Shown: piece by piece, positions 34,750 through 43,785 of the stretch
Numbering within the stretch: the first letter of the stretch is position 1
Layout: each line of letters begins with the position of its first letter
Assembly: GCF_051235805.1 (NCBI RefSeq)
Contig: NZ_JBPNXV010000001.1
Span: 186,001 to 250,000 of the forward strand
Direction of reading: 5' to 3'
Source of the DNA: Pseudothermotoga_B sp051235805
GTDB lineage: Bacteria > Thermotogota > Thermotogae > Thermotogales > DSM-5069
Length of the DNA: 64,000 nt
Translations under genes and position numbers: made by a program
The notes under the pieces: model-generated
Databases searched by the model: none
What the model saw: the letters and a program-made list of their open reading frames with translations, nothing else
Told to the model about the DNA's origin: nothing

Positions 34750-35955
34750 GTGAACAGCGGTCAAAGGAAGATCGATTGGGCTGGCAGGTACATGCCCTTG
34801 TTGAACTCAATTGAAAGTGAGTACATGCTGAAAAAGCCACTAATGGGTGTAAAGGTAGGTATGTCAATTCATCTCGAGGCGAAGACAGCTTATCTTGCTT
34901 TATTGCTGAGCAAACTTGGTGCGGAGGTCTTCGTAACGGGTAGCAATCCACTCAGTACCCAAGACGATGTCGCTCAGGCACTGAAAGAAAATGGTTTGAA
35001 TGTTTTTGCGAAGAGAACCACAGATGAGAGTGAATACATGAAGGGTATCTATGCAGTACTCGAATCAAAGCCAAATCTCATATTAGATGATGGAGCAGAT
35101 CTCACAGTAACGGCACATCTTGAGATGCCTGAGGTTCTCAGTAGTGTCAAGGGTGTAACAGAGGAAACGACAACAGGTTTGAGAAGACTCAGAGCATTGC
35201 ACCAGCAGGGAAAGTTGAGAGTACCAGTCATAGCGGTGAACGATGCGTACACCAAGCATCTGTTTGACAACCGATATGGTACCGGGCAATCGACATGGGA
35301 CAGCATCATGAGGAATACAAATCTGTTGATCGCGGGTAAAACCGTTGTAGTCGCCGGGTATGGTTGGTGTGGCAAAGGTGTGGCAATGAGGGCAAAAGGC
35401 CTTGGAGCAAGGGTTATCGTTACTGAAACAGATCCAATTAAGGCACTGGAAGCACTCATGGATGGCTTTGAAGTCATGAGAATGAAAGACGCCGCAGAAA
35501 TAGGAGACTTCTTCGTTACCGTTACTGGAAACACCACGGTGATATCCGTGGAAGAGTTCTTGTCGATGAAGGATGGTGCAGTTCTTGCAAATGCGGGCCA
35601 CTTCAACGTGGAGATCGATGTCAAAGCACTCGAACATATAAGCGCTGAAAAATTCGAAGCCCGTCCAAATGTAGTTGGTTATGTTATGCAAAACAAGAAA
35701 ACCATCTTTTTGTTGGCTGAAGGCAGGCTTGTAAACCTTGCTGCGGCTGACGGACATCCCATAGAGATCATGGATCTTTCCTTTGCCGTTCAAGCTCTGT
35801 CTTTGATCTATCTGTCATCTTCTAATCTGCCTGCAGGGGTTTTCTCTGTACCAAGAGAGATAGACGAAAGGGTCGCGAGGATGAAACTCGATTCGATGAA
35901 TGTCAAGATAGATGAACTTTCCTTGGAACAGAAAAGGTATCTTGAAAGCATCTGA
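34750..35955 (+). CDS. ahcY: S-adenosylhomocysteinase
   Basis: A 401-residue enzyme that splits S-adenosylhomocysteine to adenosine and homocysteine in the methylation cycle. Seen: IDWAGRYMPLLNSI at the start, a substrate Asp in LILDDGADLT, GVTEETTTGLRRL near residue 135, the lysine and aspartate in VIAVNDAYTKHLFDNRYGTG, and the NAD site VAGYGWCGKGVAMRAKGLGA. It is shorter than the 430-470 residue mesophilic enzymes, lacking inserts, as in thermophiles. The start is GTG behind GAGGTGATG. It lies between the DUF362 and maltosyltransferase genes, with gaps of 9 and 14 bp. Confidence 0.95.
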   Translation: MNSGQRKIDWAGRYMPLLNSIESEYMLKKPLMGVKVGMSIHLEAKTAYLALLLSKLGAEVFVTGSNPLSTQDDVAQALKENGLNVFAKRTTDESEYMKGIYAVLESKPNLILDDGADLTVTAHLEMPEVLSSVKGVTEETTTGLRRLRALHQQGKLRVPVIAVNDAYTKHLFDNRYGTGQSTWDSIMRNTNLLIAGKTVVVAGYGWCGKGVAMRAKGLGARVIVTETDPIKALEALMDGFEVMRMKDAAEIGDFFVTVTGNTTVISVEEFLSMKDGAVLANAGHFNVEIDVKALEHISAEKFEARPNVVGYVMQNKKTIFLLAEGRLVNLAAADGHPIEIMDLSFAVQALSLIYLSSSNLPAGVFSVPREIDERVARMKLDSMNVKIDELSLEQKRYLESI

Positions 35956-35969
35956 GAGGGGGATGGTGG

Positions 35970-37955
35970 GTGATCGACAAGATCTCGATAAAACCAAGGA
36001 AAAAGCCAGATTATTGTATTCCAAGAAACTGGTTTTTCGAGGAGTACGATGGTGAGGCAAGATTTGAAGGGAACAGAGTTTTCGTCGAACCGTCTTCTTA
36101 TTTCAAATCGATCATCAATTGGATTTTGAGGAAAAAGAAGAATGGCATTGACTACAATCAGTCACTCAGCTTGAAAAACGGCACTGAAGATCGAAATTGG
36201 ATAAGAACGGCTGTGATTTACTCTTCACTCGTTCGAAGTACAGTTGCTTACAATCACAAAGGTTTTGGACGGTTCGAGCCCGATGACATCCTTGGATATC
36301 GTGAATCTGGTACCTTTCTCAAGATGATCGCTCTATTGCCACATCTTGTGAAGATGGGTGTGAATGTTCTGTACCTCCTTCCCTTGACAGAGAGCAGTCA
36401 GGTTTTCAAGAAAGGCGAGATAGGTTCTCCGTATTCTGTAAAAGATTTTCTCAAGATAGATCCCATCTACCACGATCCATTACTCGATGGTTGGAATGTG
36501 GAAGATGAATTCACGGCTCTTGTCGAATCATGTCACATATTGGGAATAAGGGTGATCCTCGATTTCATACCAAGAACTGCCGCAAGAGATTGCAATCTGA
36601 TTCTTGAACACCCAGATTGGTTCTACTGGATCAAAGTGGACGAACTCGCCAGTTACGCTCCCCCAAAGATCCCTGGACTCGGGTTTTGCCAGCCTGATTT
36701 TGAAAACATGAAGAAGATCTACGATCAAGACCAGGTGAAAGAACACTTGAAGAGATTCACCTTTGACCCAAAGACAATCGATGCAGAGAAATGGGAAAGA
36801 TTGAAAAAAGATTTGACCGAGGAGGATTTCATCTACAACATTGCAAGAGAGTTTGGTATTGTGACGGCGCCTGGTTTCTCAGACTGGATAAACGATACAC
36901 AACCTACTTGGGATGATGTAACCTTTTTGAGGTTGTACCATGATCATCCAGTTACAAGCGAGGGGAAGGTTTCTAAAGATCAGCCACCGTATGTCTTGTT
37001 TGATGTGATAAAGTCAAGCCGTTTTCCCGGCAGAAAACCTAACACAGAACTGTGGAACTACATCGCTTCTGTCATTCCACATTTCCAAAAGAAGTTCGGT
37101 CTGGACGGAATAAGACTTGATATGGGACATGCTTTGCCTGATGATCTGGAACAGATGATCATCAAAAACGCGAGGGATTACGATCCATCCTTTGTTTTTA
37201 TTGCCGAAGAGCTTGAGATGCACAGGGCGAAAGAGGCAAAGGAAGCGGGATACGATGTGGTGATTGGAAATAGCTGGTGGATGCTTCCAAGGGTCCCTGA
37301 GAAGACCTATGAGTTTGCACAGGTTACAGCCGCTAAGGTAGAATTGCCTTACATCGCTTGTGCAGAGACACCAGATACTCCAAGAATTGCTCAAAGGCTG
37401 AATGGCAGACTCAAGTGTCTCATACCATTCCTCTGTGCTTTTCTACCCAACGGGGTTCTGATGATAAACTCGGGTCAAGAGATCGAAGAAACCCAGCCGA
37501 TGAATCTTGGCCTTGACAACGATGCATGCGGCAGGTTTACTCTCAGTTGTGAAGATGAATTTCAAGGTAAACTTGCCTTCTTCGATCACTATGTGATGCA
37601 CTGGAAGGACTCAGAAGTTTTTGAGTTTCTTTCAGAACTTTCGAAGGTTAGAGAGCACTTTCTGTCTTTGATTGTGAATGGAGAATACAAACCGGTTTAT
37701 CTGACATGGCAGGATGGTAAGACAGCGAATGCCTCCTATTGGTCAGATCAAGAGGCGATCATAATGGTCTGCAATCTCGATGAATTTGGACGTGAGGTTG
37801 GAATAGAAATCGAAAATACTTTCGGAAAGCCTTTAACAGTTGAAGCTGTGAAAGTGTGGGACAGATCAGGTTGGCGTGAGTTGGAACCTTCAAAGACCAT
37901 TGTCTGCAAGATAGAAGGTTTCGGTTTTGCACTGTACAAGATAGATTTCAAATAG
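35970..37955 (+). CDS. Maltosyltransferase (GH13 family)
   Basis: A 661-residue GH13 protein that closely matches my memory of the Thermotoga maritima maltosyltransferase, which moves maltosyl units between alpha-1,4-glucans. Shared stretches include AYNHKGFGRFEPDDILGYRE, HILGIRVILDFIPRTAARD, PGFSDWINDTQPTWDDVTFL and DGIRLDMGHALP with the nucleophile Asp. The acid Glu is in FIAEELEM and the third carboxylate in AETPDTPRIA. These unusual GH13 motifs (RTAARD in place of the usual DxxxNH, TPDTP in place of NHD) mark the maltosyltransferase group. No signal peptide, so it is cytoplasmic. The start is GTG; a shorter extension differs at the N-terminus. It probably remodels storage glucans. Confidence 0.9.
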   Translation: MIDKISIKPRKKPDYCIPRNWFFEEYDGEARFEGNRVFVEPSSYFKSIINWILRKKKNGIDYNQSLSLKNGTEDRNWIRTAVIYSSLVRSTVAYNHKGFGRFEPDDILGYRESGTFLKMIALLPHLVKMGVNVLYLLPLTESSQVFKKGEIGSPYSVKDFLKIDPIYHDPLLDGWNVEDEFTALVESCHILGIRVILDFIPRTAARDCNLILEHPDWFYWIKVDELASYAPPKIPGLGFCQPDFENMKKIYDQDQVKEHLKRFTFDPKTIDAEKWERLKKDLTEEDFIYNIAREFGIVTAPGFSDWINDTQPTWDDVTFLRLYHDHPVTSEGKVSKDQPPYVLFDVIKSSRFPGRKPNTELWNYIASVIPHFQKKFGLDGIRLDMGHALPDDLEQMIIKNARDYDPSFVFIAEELEMHRAKEAKEAGYDVVIGNSWWMLPRVPEKTYEFAQVTAAKVELPYIACAETPDTPRIAQRLNGRLKCLIPFLCAFLPNGVLMINSGQEIEETQPMNLGLDNDACGRFTLSCEDEFQGKLAFFDHYVMHWKDSEVFEFLSELSKVREHFLSLIVNGEYKPVYLTWQDGKTANASYWSDQEAIIMVCNLDEFGREVGIEIENTFGKPLTVEAVKVWDRSGWRELEPSKTIVCKIEGFGFALYKIDFK

Positions 37956-37966
37956 GCGGTGAGATC

Positions 37967-38581
37967 GTGCAGAAAATCTTTCTCATATCGCTGAAATTGT
38001 ATGATTCAAAGGATGCTCAGTTTCCACTGGTATTCGAGCAGGTGACGAGTCTGAAGAAGGAGATGTTCTTGGAATTTCTTCGATTTGAAGCAGATGAACA
38101 TGTAGCAGTTGACCTCTTTGGTGATCTCGCATTACCTGAGCAGATCCTTGAGATCCTTTCCCTTGTCCCAAGAAAAATGAAGATTTGTCAAAGCGATGGT
38201 TTGCTGAACAATCTGAAGTTACCCAGGACAATAGAACTCACCGACGAAAAGCCACAGACAGATTTTTCTTCAAATCCGTTAGAAAACAAAAAGCCTGCCT
38301 TCCTGCTTCTAAAAGATGGTGAAAGTCATGTTGTTGAAAGCTCTGTGAAAGGTTTGGTCCCGAAGGTACTCGAGGAGCCGACTAATCTTCCAGATGGAGT
38401 TGTTGGATATATTCCAACTTTTGTGACATCTTCTCAATCAGAGCTCGCTAAGCTCTTCGGCAACAAAGTCGCTTTTGTGTGTAGAGACCCGAAGGATGTC
38501 ATTGAAAGAAGGTTTGCCGGCAGAGTGGATCAACATACGCTGTGTACTTTGATAAAGCTCTTAGATTTCTGTGAGGGGTGA
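37967..38581 (+). CDS. Hypothetical protein, partner of the coiled-coil ATPase
   Basis: A 204-residue soluble protein that I do not recognise. It has an N-terminal half with the acidic stretch FLRFEADEHVAVDLFGDLAL, a middle low-complexity linker and a C-terminal half ending LCTLIKLLDFCEG. No metal-binding motif typical of Mre11/YhaO nucleases is visible, although that is the usual partner of YhaN-like ATPases. It is wedged between the maltosyltransferase (11-bp gap) and the ATPase (stop and start overlap as GTGA), so translation is coupled. A structural or regulatory subunit role is inferred. The start is GTG behind GGCGGTGAGA. Confidence 0.7.
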   Translation: MQKIFLISLKLYDSKDAQFPLVFEQVTSLKKEMFLEFLRFEADEHVAVDLFGDLALPEQILEILSLVPRKMKICQSDGLLNNLKLPRTIELTDEKPQTDFSSNPLENKKPAFLLLKDGESHVVESSVKGLVPKVLEEPTNLPDGVVGYIPTFVTSSQSELAKLFGNKVAFVCRDPKDVIERRFAGRVDQHTLCTLIKLLDFCEG

Positions 38582-41103
38582 GTTTTCTGAAAGTAAAAGA
38601 ACTGAAGATATTGGGCTTTGGAAAATTTCACAATTGTCAGGTGCATTTCACAGATGGTGTGAATATAGTCGTTGGTCCGAATGAATCCGGGAAGACCACG
38701 CTGTACAAATTCATAATCTCAAATCTCGCAGGACTTGACGAAGACGAGCTGTCTCGATACAAACCATGGGATTTTGATGAGTTTGGTGGGTCGCTGGTTG
38801 TAGAGAGAATCAGAGAGGAAGAATTGTTCATTGGGCAACCTCTTTTGGACAGAAAGTATCTCGAGTCACTTTCACTTCTTTCAGACGAAGAAGATCTCAT
38901 GGAGTTGTTCAAAGCCGATGAAACCGTGATTGCGAGACTGAAAAGGAAGATGGCTCAGCTTGAGGAAGCCGAAAGGATCTCTATTCTTCTCAAAAGACAA
39001 CCTGATTTCGAGGCGAAATTACTGGTAAGTGAAAGGATTCTCGATGAAGAGATCGATCAGTTACAGAGGCAGATAGAAAGATTCAAAGAAGAAAGAAATA
39101 GACTCTTTGCTCTGCTGGGTAATAAATATGCTGTTGAAAAGCAAATTGAAACACTCCTGAGTCAAAAGCAACAAGCGACAGAGAGGCTGAAGAATGTAGA
39201 AAGGCAGATAGATGAAGAACTTGTCAGGATTGCCAACCAACTCAACGGAGAAATAAGGGAATTGCAGCAGCAACTTGAGACCGAGAAGCAGTTACCAATC
39301 GTTGGCACAAAAGAATATACCGAAATCGTTCAGCTTTATGAGAAGATCCAAAGCGCTGAAAAGAATGCTAAAGATACTGAGGGCAAGATAGATGAACTGA
39401 TGAAAAGGCAGAGTGATACAGGAAAAGAGATCGAAGAGATAGAAAAAGAACTCGGTTGGCAGGAAGATATCGACAAAATGAGACTCAGGGTAAAGAACTT
39501 TGAACTCAGTTACAGGGTCTTGGAGGGTAAATTGGAACAAATCCAAAGGCATGAGAGGAGCTATCAAGCGGGCTGGGATGTTTTCAAACGCGAAGATGAT
39601 AAGATTCTTCGCTCTCTCGAGAAAGAGATACCGACATCCTTGGAACTGGAGACGAGACAGACGAACAACAAACTCCAGTTCATAGAATCTGAGATTTCAA
39701 GACAGACGAAACGCGCAAGCAGTCTGCGCATCTTCACCGTACTTGTGTTGATCTTCGCCGTAGCTTCGGTCGCTTTGGGTTTCTTCCTCGATCCTATGTG
39801 GTTTTATGTTTCTGCTGCTGCTGGTTTGGCTTCTATTGTTTTATTCGTGACTGTGAAATCAACTGCAAGGAGTTTACAAGAAAACGAAGAGCAAAAAGTG
39901 AAATTGCAGCTTGAACTTCGCGCGATTGAAAAGAAGAAGCATTCAGCTATTCAGCGCCTCTTGAGTGCTTTTGGCGTGAACAGCATAGAGGAACTGAGAC
40001 AATCTTACGAACAGTATCGAGATTGGTTAAGGCGCGATCAGGAACTGGAAGAGTTCAAAAAGAAGCTCTCATCAGAAGTAAAAGTTTTAATCGATGAATT
40101 GAGCAGATTTGGTGCAAAAGAGATAAGCGATGTACCCAGCGTGATCTTGAGATTGAGCACGTTGCTCGAAACTCTTGAGAGGAAGAAATTGGAATACCTC
40201 TTAATTCAGCAATCTGTCCAGCAAACCAAGAATCAGCTTCAGAGAATCAAAGAGGATCTGTCAGACTTGTTTGGTTTACTTTACTCAAAGCTGAGATCTT
40301 TGGGAATAAAAGATATGGAAGAACTCCTGTCAGCCTTTGAGCGAAGTTCTAAGATAGAGAAGATTGACAAAAGGATAGAAGAACTCTTGAAAATACTCGA
40401 ATTGGTACAGCGCAGAGAGCTGGTTCTCCTTGGTCTGAACTATAAGGAACTCGCCAAGTTGATCGATCAGAAAAGGGATTTGGAAGGTTCTTTAGAACGG
40501 CTTTCTCAAGAACACGTAAAGACAACAGAGTCATTGAAACAGATAGAAGAACAGATTTCGTCGATCAATTTGCCAGCGGATATATCTTCACAGCTACACG
40601 AACTTTCACTCAAGAAACTGGAGAGAGAGGCGTACTCAAAACTGAGAGATCAAATGACACATGTGAGAGATTTTCTGGAAGACGAACTGAATCGTTTGAC
40701 CGGCACCTATGTTGAAAGGTTTTCAAGATCGCTGAAAGACCTTTTCGCCGAGTTCACTAATCTGTCGCAGAACATGTACGTTGAGCCAGATCTTTCAGTC
40801 AGATTCTTCGTCAGGAATCAGCTTACGAGTACCGCTGAGTCTCTGAGTAGAGCCACTCTTGATCAGTTGCTTTTCTGCTACAAAGTTGCACTTTACAACA
40901 CATTAGAGCCAGAAGAGTCGCTGCCCTTGATAATAGACAACTTTCTCATCAGATTCGACGAGATGCGTTTGCAAAAGGCGGTTGAAATACTCAAAGAACA
41001 ATCTAAGAAAAGACAGATCATAATCTTCACCAGTGATCAGAGACTTGTGAAGATCTTTGGAGTAGAACCAACTTTGGTGCTCGCTGATCTCAAAACACCA
41101 TGA
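38578..41103 (+). CDS. YhaN/SMC-like coiled-coil ATPase with membrane hairpin
   Basis: An 841-residue AAA-type P-loop protein. Walker A GPNESGKTTLYKF is near residue 32, preceded by LKILGFGKFHN (RecF/SMC-like). Long coiled coils run at about 120-370 and 420-680. The signature-like SLSRATLDQLLFCYKVAL and Walker B LPLIIDNFLIRFDE are near the C-terminus. In the middle (about residues 380-425) two hydrophobic segments interrupt the coil, suggesting a membrane-anchored hinge. Bacillus YhaN has a similar plan. A DNA repair or end-processing role is likely by family. The GTG used overlaps the previous stop; a CTG at 38587 with GAGGGGTGA upstream is possible. The 3' end overlaps the convergent GGDEF gene by 14 bp. 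Confidence 0.85.
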   Translation: MSFLKVKELKILGFGKFHNCQVHFTDGVNIVVGPNESGKTTLYKFIISNLAGLDEDELSRYKPWDFDEFGGSLVVERIREEELFIGQPLLDRKYLESLSLLSDEEDLMELFKADETVIARLKRKMAQLEEAERISILLKRQPDFEAKLLVSERILDEEIDQLQRQIERFKEERNRLFALLGNKYAVEKQIETLLSQKQQATERLKNVERQIDEELVRIANQLNGEIRELQQQLETEKQLPIVGTKEYTEIVQLYEKIQSAEKNAKDTEGKIDELMKRQSDTGKEIEEIEKELGWQEDIDKMRLRVKNFELSYRVLEGKLEQIQRHERSYQAGWDVFKREDDKILRSLEKEIPTSLELETRQTNNKLQFIESEISRQTKRASSLRIFTVLVLIFAVASVALGFFLDPMWFYVSAAAGLASIVLFVTVKSTARSLQENEEQKVKLQLELRAIEKKKHSAIQRLLSAFGVNSIEELRQSYEQYRDWLRRDQELEEFKKKLSSEVKVLIDELSRFGAKEISDVPSVILRLSTLLETLERKKLEYLLIQQSVQQTKNQLQRIKEDLSDLFGLLYSKLRSLGIKDMEELLSAFERSSKIEKIDKRIEELLKILELVQRRELVLLGLNYKELAKLIDQKRDLEGSLERLSQEHVKTTESLKQIEEQISSINLPADISSQLHELSLKKLEREAYSKLRDQMTHVRDFLEDELNRLTGTYVERFSRSLKDLFAEFTNLSQNMYVEPDLSVRFFVRNQLTSTAESLSRATLDQLLFCYKVALYNTLEPEESLPLIIDNFLIRFDEMRLQKAVEILKEQSKKRQIIIFTSDQRLVKIFGVEPTLVLADLKTP

Positions 41104-42721
41104 GCCTGTCTTTACCAGACTTTTTGGCTATTTCGAGTGCTTTCAATGCCTGCTTCAGTATGCTGTCGTAGTCTGTGCCGTGGTCTGGAAAGACCCCTAT
41201 ACCTGCGCTGCATGTGACATTCACGACGTCTTGTATTTTTCTTATCTCGTCGAGTATTCTGTCGGTGATTTCAATTGCCTTTGATTTTGAAACATTTCTC
41301 AGCAAGAGTGCGAATTCCTCTCCGCCATAGCGTGCGGCGAGATCTGATTTTCGAGTTCTTGCCTTGAGTGCATCAGCGATTTTCTCTATAATCCTGTCAC
41401 CGGTTTCGTGTCCATACTGACTGTTTATCTTCGAGAGGTTATCGATATCAAGTATGACAACAGCAAAAGGTTCTCCTTTTTGACACTGATTTTCTAATTC
41501 ACCAAGGAAGGCTGAGTGGGTCAAAAGTAGCGTGTGCTGGTCATAAGGTTGTCTTATGACAATACTCTGATAGATTTCGGAACGTTCGAGCAACTTGTAG
41601 ATTTGGTTCGCAATCAGTTCAATGATCTGGATGTCCTCGAGCGTGGGCCTCTTACCGTGAACAGGGGCGTCCACTGATATGTATCCGACTAAATCTTGAC
41701 TTGGGCTGTATATGGGTACTATGAGCATATCGTTGGGTTTCCAGGCATCAGGTTCTTCAAAGGCAGATTTTGCATCTAAGAAGGTCGCAGTGTACTCTGC
41801 AGGTAGCTCCAAGGCGCCATCTGGAACAAAGAAAGAGTTGCTCACCCTAAAGCGTTCTTGCATAAACTTGTATATGTACTCGACCGGTGGCGGGTTAGAT
41901 CTGAGCCTTTCGAACTCCTGCTGACTTATACCATAATGCGCTATTCTGACCACTTTACCACTCTCTTTATTGAGTAGGTTTATCAAGACATACCTGTAAC
42001 CGCTGATCTCACTTATTGTTTCTGCTGTTTCTGAAAGACTTTGTTGAATCGTACTTTTTTGTGAGACAGAGCTCGTCAACTCTGTCAAAAGGGCTAACTT
42101 TTTCCTGAACTGTTCAAATCTTTTATGTTGAGACTCGCAGGTTCTCAGTCTTTTTTCGATTGAAAGACCCTTCAAGTACAGAAGCTGTCCAAGGGGGTAC
42201 AGAGATAATGTCAAAGCAGATGGATATTTCAGAGTTGCGAGAAGGGCTGTTATCAATCCGAAAAAGCCTGCAAAGATCAGCTGGTCAAATTTCAATTTCA
42301 AAGGTTCTTTTGAAAGGTAGCCAATGGGAATTTGGAGGAATAAAGTGAGTAGTGCAAAGGAAATAAACCTCAGGTATGAATCTGTAAAGACAGATGTTAT
42401 GAACAGAGAATATCCGATGGTTATAAAACAAAACAGTGCTTGAGATAGTCTTCTTTTTACACCGATCTTCCCGATTCTCGCCAAGACTCCAAAGGCAATT
42501 ACAAAAGCAGTTAGTGAGTGTTGAGAATACAGCGCGTGTGGCAACGCGACGAGAAGAAGGCTTATGAGATCAACTCTGTCTACGAGAAGAGATGCGACTA
42601 AAAGTGAGTACAGTAAAAAGACTATGTCCAAAGGAGTTGGCTGCACAGGTTTGAACAGAAGATTCAGCACAGTGGCTAATGATACCAACAGTACCCAATG
42701 CATCTTTCTCAAGGTGACCAC
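41090..42721 (-). CDS. Membrane diguanylate cyclase (multi-TM, GAF, GGDEF)
   Basis: A 543-residue protein. The first 190 residues contain about seven hydrophobic helices (a membrane sensor of unknown ligand). A short coiled linker is followed by a GAF domain (about 210-370, ending GYISVDAPVHGKRPTLEDIQ) and a GGDEF domain with the intact site RYGGEEFALL. The inhibitory site RKSD precedes it by five residues, so product inhibition should be preserved, unlike in the other cyclase of this window. A TTG at 42712 with AAGGTGGT upstream is the likelier start. It follows the Gfo/Idh/MocA gene with a short overlap. Confidence 0.9.
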   Translation of the reverse strand: MVTLRKMHWVLLVSLATVLNLLFKPVQPTPLDIVFLLYSLLVASLLVDRVDLISLLLVALPHALYSQHSLTAFVIAFGVLARIGKIGVKRRLSQALFCFITIGYSLFITSVFTDSYLRFISFALLTLFLQIPIGYLSKEPLKLKFDQLIFAGFFGLITALLATLKYPSALTLSLYPLGQLLYLKGLSIEKRLRTCESQHKRFEQFRKKLALLTELTSSVSQKSTIQQSLSETAETISEISGYRYVLINLLNKESGKVVRIAHYGISQQEFERLRSNPPPVEYIYKFMQERFRVSNSFFVPDGALELPAEYTATFLDAKSAFEEPDAWKPNDMLIVPIYSPSQDLVGYISVDAPVHGKRPTLEDIQIIELIANQIYKLLERSEIYQSIVIRQPYDQHTLLLTHSAFLGELENQCQKGEPFAVVILDIDNLSKINSQYGHETGDRIIEKIADALKARTRKSDLAARYGGEEFALLLRNVSKSKAIEITDRILDEIRKIQDVVNVTCSAGIGVFPDHGTDYDSILKQALKALEIAKKSGKDRLMVF

Positions 42722-43785
42722 CTTTTCATATCTTCTGTCGAAAACTCCATGGGCAGTTCAATCCATCGCCTCTCGAGGGCAGATTTGTAGATCGCCAAGA
42801 TGATCTCAACAGCGTTTTTTCCTTCTTCTCCAGTTATATATGGATCACGATCAGCGATCAGAGCCTCACAGAAATCTCTGTAGAGTGGTACATGCCCCCT
42901 GCCGTAGACTGTTTCCGGATCTGGTAGATTCATGTAAGGATGAGTTTCTTCATTTGCAAATCTCCACACTTCGATGCGGTTAACTGCCAATCCTCCGATC
43001 TTCACAGTCCCTTTTTCCCCAAAAATACTGAGAACTTCTTCCAAATTTCTGTTGTATATATTCGAGGTGCCCTCAACAACTCCAATCGCTCCAGATTCGA
43101 ACTCCACTATACCAATGCCGAGATCTTCCGATTCTATGTAAGGGTGATTCATGTTCTTTATGAGACCAAGTACTCTCTTTGGCTTGCCACCAAGCATCCA
43201 CTGGAGCAGATCTATTCCATGGATACTCTGGTTCATCAAAACACCGCCATCCTGCTGCCAGGTGCCACGCCAAGAAGCCTGTTCGTAGTAATCTCTGTTT
43301 CTGTTCCACCTCACACTCACCGTTCCGTAAAAGATTCTGCCGAAGTTGTTGTTTTCGATCTTCTTTCTCAGTTCCTGAACAGGAGGATTGAATCTGTTTT
43401 GGAAACAAACACCGAGTTTCAGCTCTTTTTCTCTGGCGAGCTCTATCATCTGCCGCATATGAACTGTGCTCAAAGCCATCGGCTTTTCAACAAGAACATG
43501 TTTTCCACTGCTGAGAGCATCTATCGCTATTTGATAGTGTGTACCACTCGGTGTTGAAATCGCTACAAAATCGATATCGTCCATCTGGAGTATTTCTTTG
43601 TAGTCTACATAGACTTGTGGTCTGTACCCAAGAGTTCTTTCGACCTTTTCAGCCGTAGCTTCTGCCTTTTGGACAAACAGATCGCAGACTGCTTGCAGTG
43701 TTACGAGATTGTGGTTTTCAACAACTGCCTCGATGTGTTTCGGAGAGATTCGTCCACAGCCTATCAAAGCCATCTTCAACATCAA
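42709..43785 (-). CDS. Gfo/Idh/MocA-family oxidoreductase
   Basis: A 358-residue NAD(P)-dependent sugar oxidoreductase. The Rossmann motif is in MALIGCGRISPKHIEAV, followed by FVAISTPSGTHYQIAIDAL and the substrate-lysine motif KHVLVEKPMAL near residue 95. The C-terminal domain carries GGVLMNQSIHGIDLLQWMLG, with the conserved His and Asp. Its start overlaps wecB, so it is likely part of UDP-sugar modification for a surface glycan. Exact reaction unknown. Confidence 0.92.
   Translation of the reverse strand: MMLKMALIGCGRISPKHIEAVVENHNLVTLQAVCDLFVQKAEATAEKVERTLGYRPQVYVDYKEILQMDDIDFVAISTPSGTHYQIAIDALSSGKHVLVEKPMALSTVHMRQMIELAREKELKLGVCFQNRFNPPVQELRKKIENNNFGRIFYGTVSVRWNRNRDYYEQASWRGTWQQDGGVLMNQSIHGIDLLQWMLGGKPKRVLGLIKNMNHPYIESEDLGIGIVEFESGAIGVVEGTSNIYNRNLEEVLSIFGEKGTVKIGGLAVNRIEVWRFANEETHPYMNLPDPETVYGRGHVPLYRDFCEALIADRDPYITGEEGKNAVEIILAIYKSALERRWIELPMEFSTEDMKRWSP

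Noticed and set aside
42940..43557. 205-codon plus-strand frame.
   Set aside because: Shadow of the Gfo/Idh/MocA gene on the opposite strand. No ribosome site or recognised motif.
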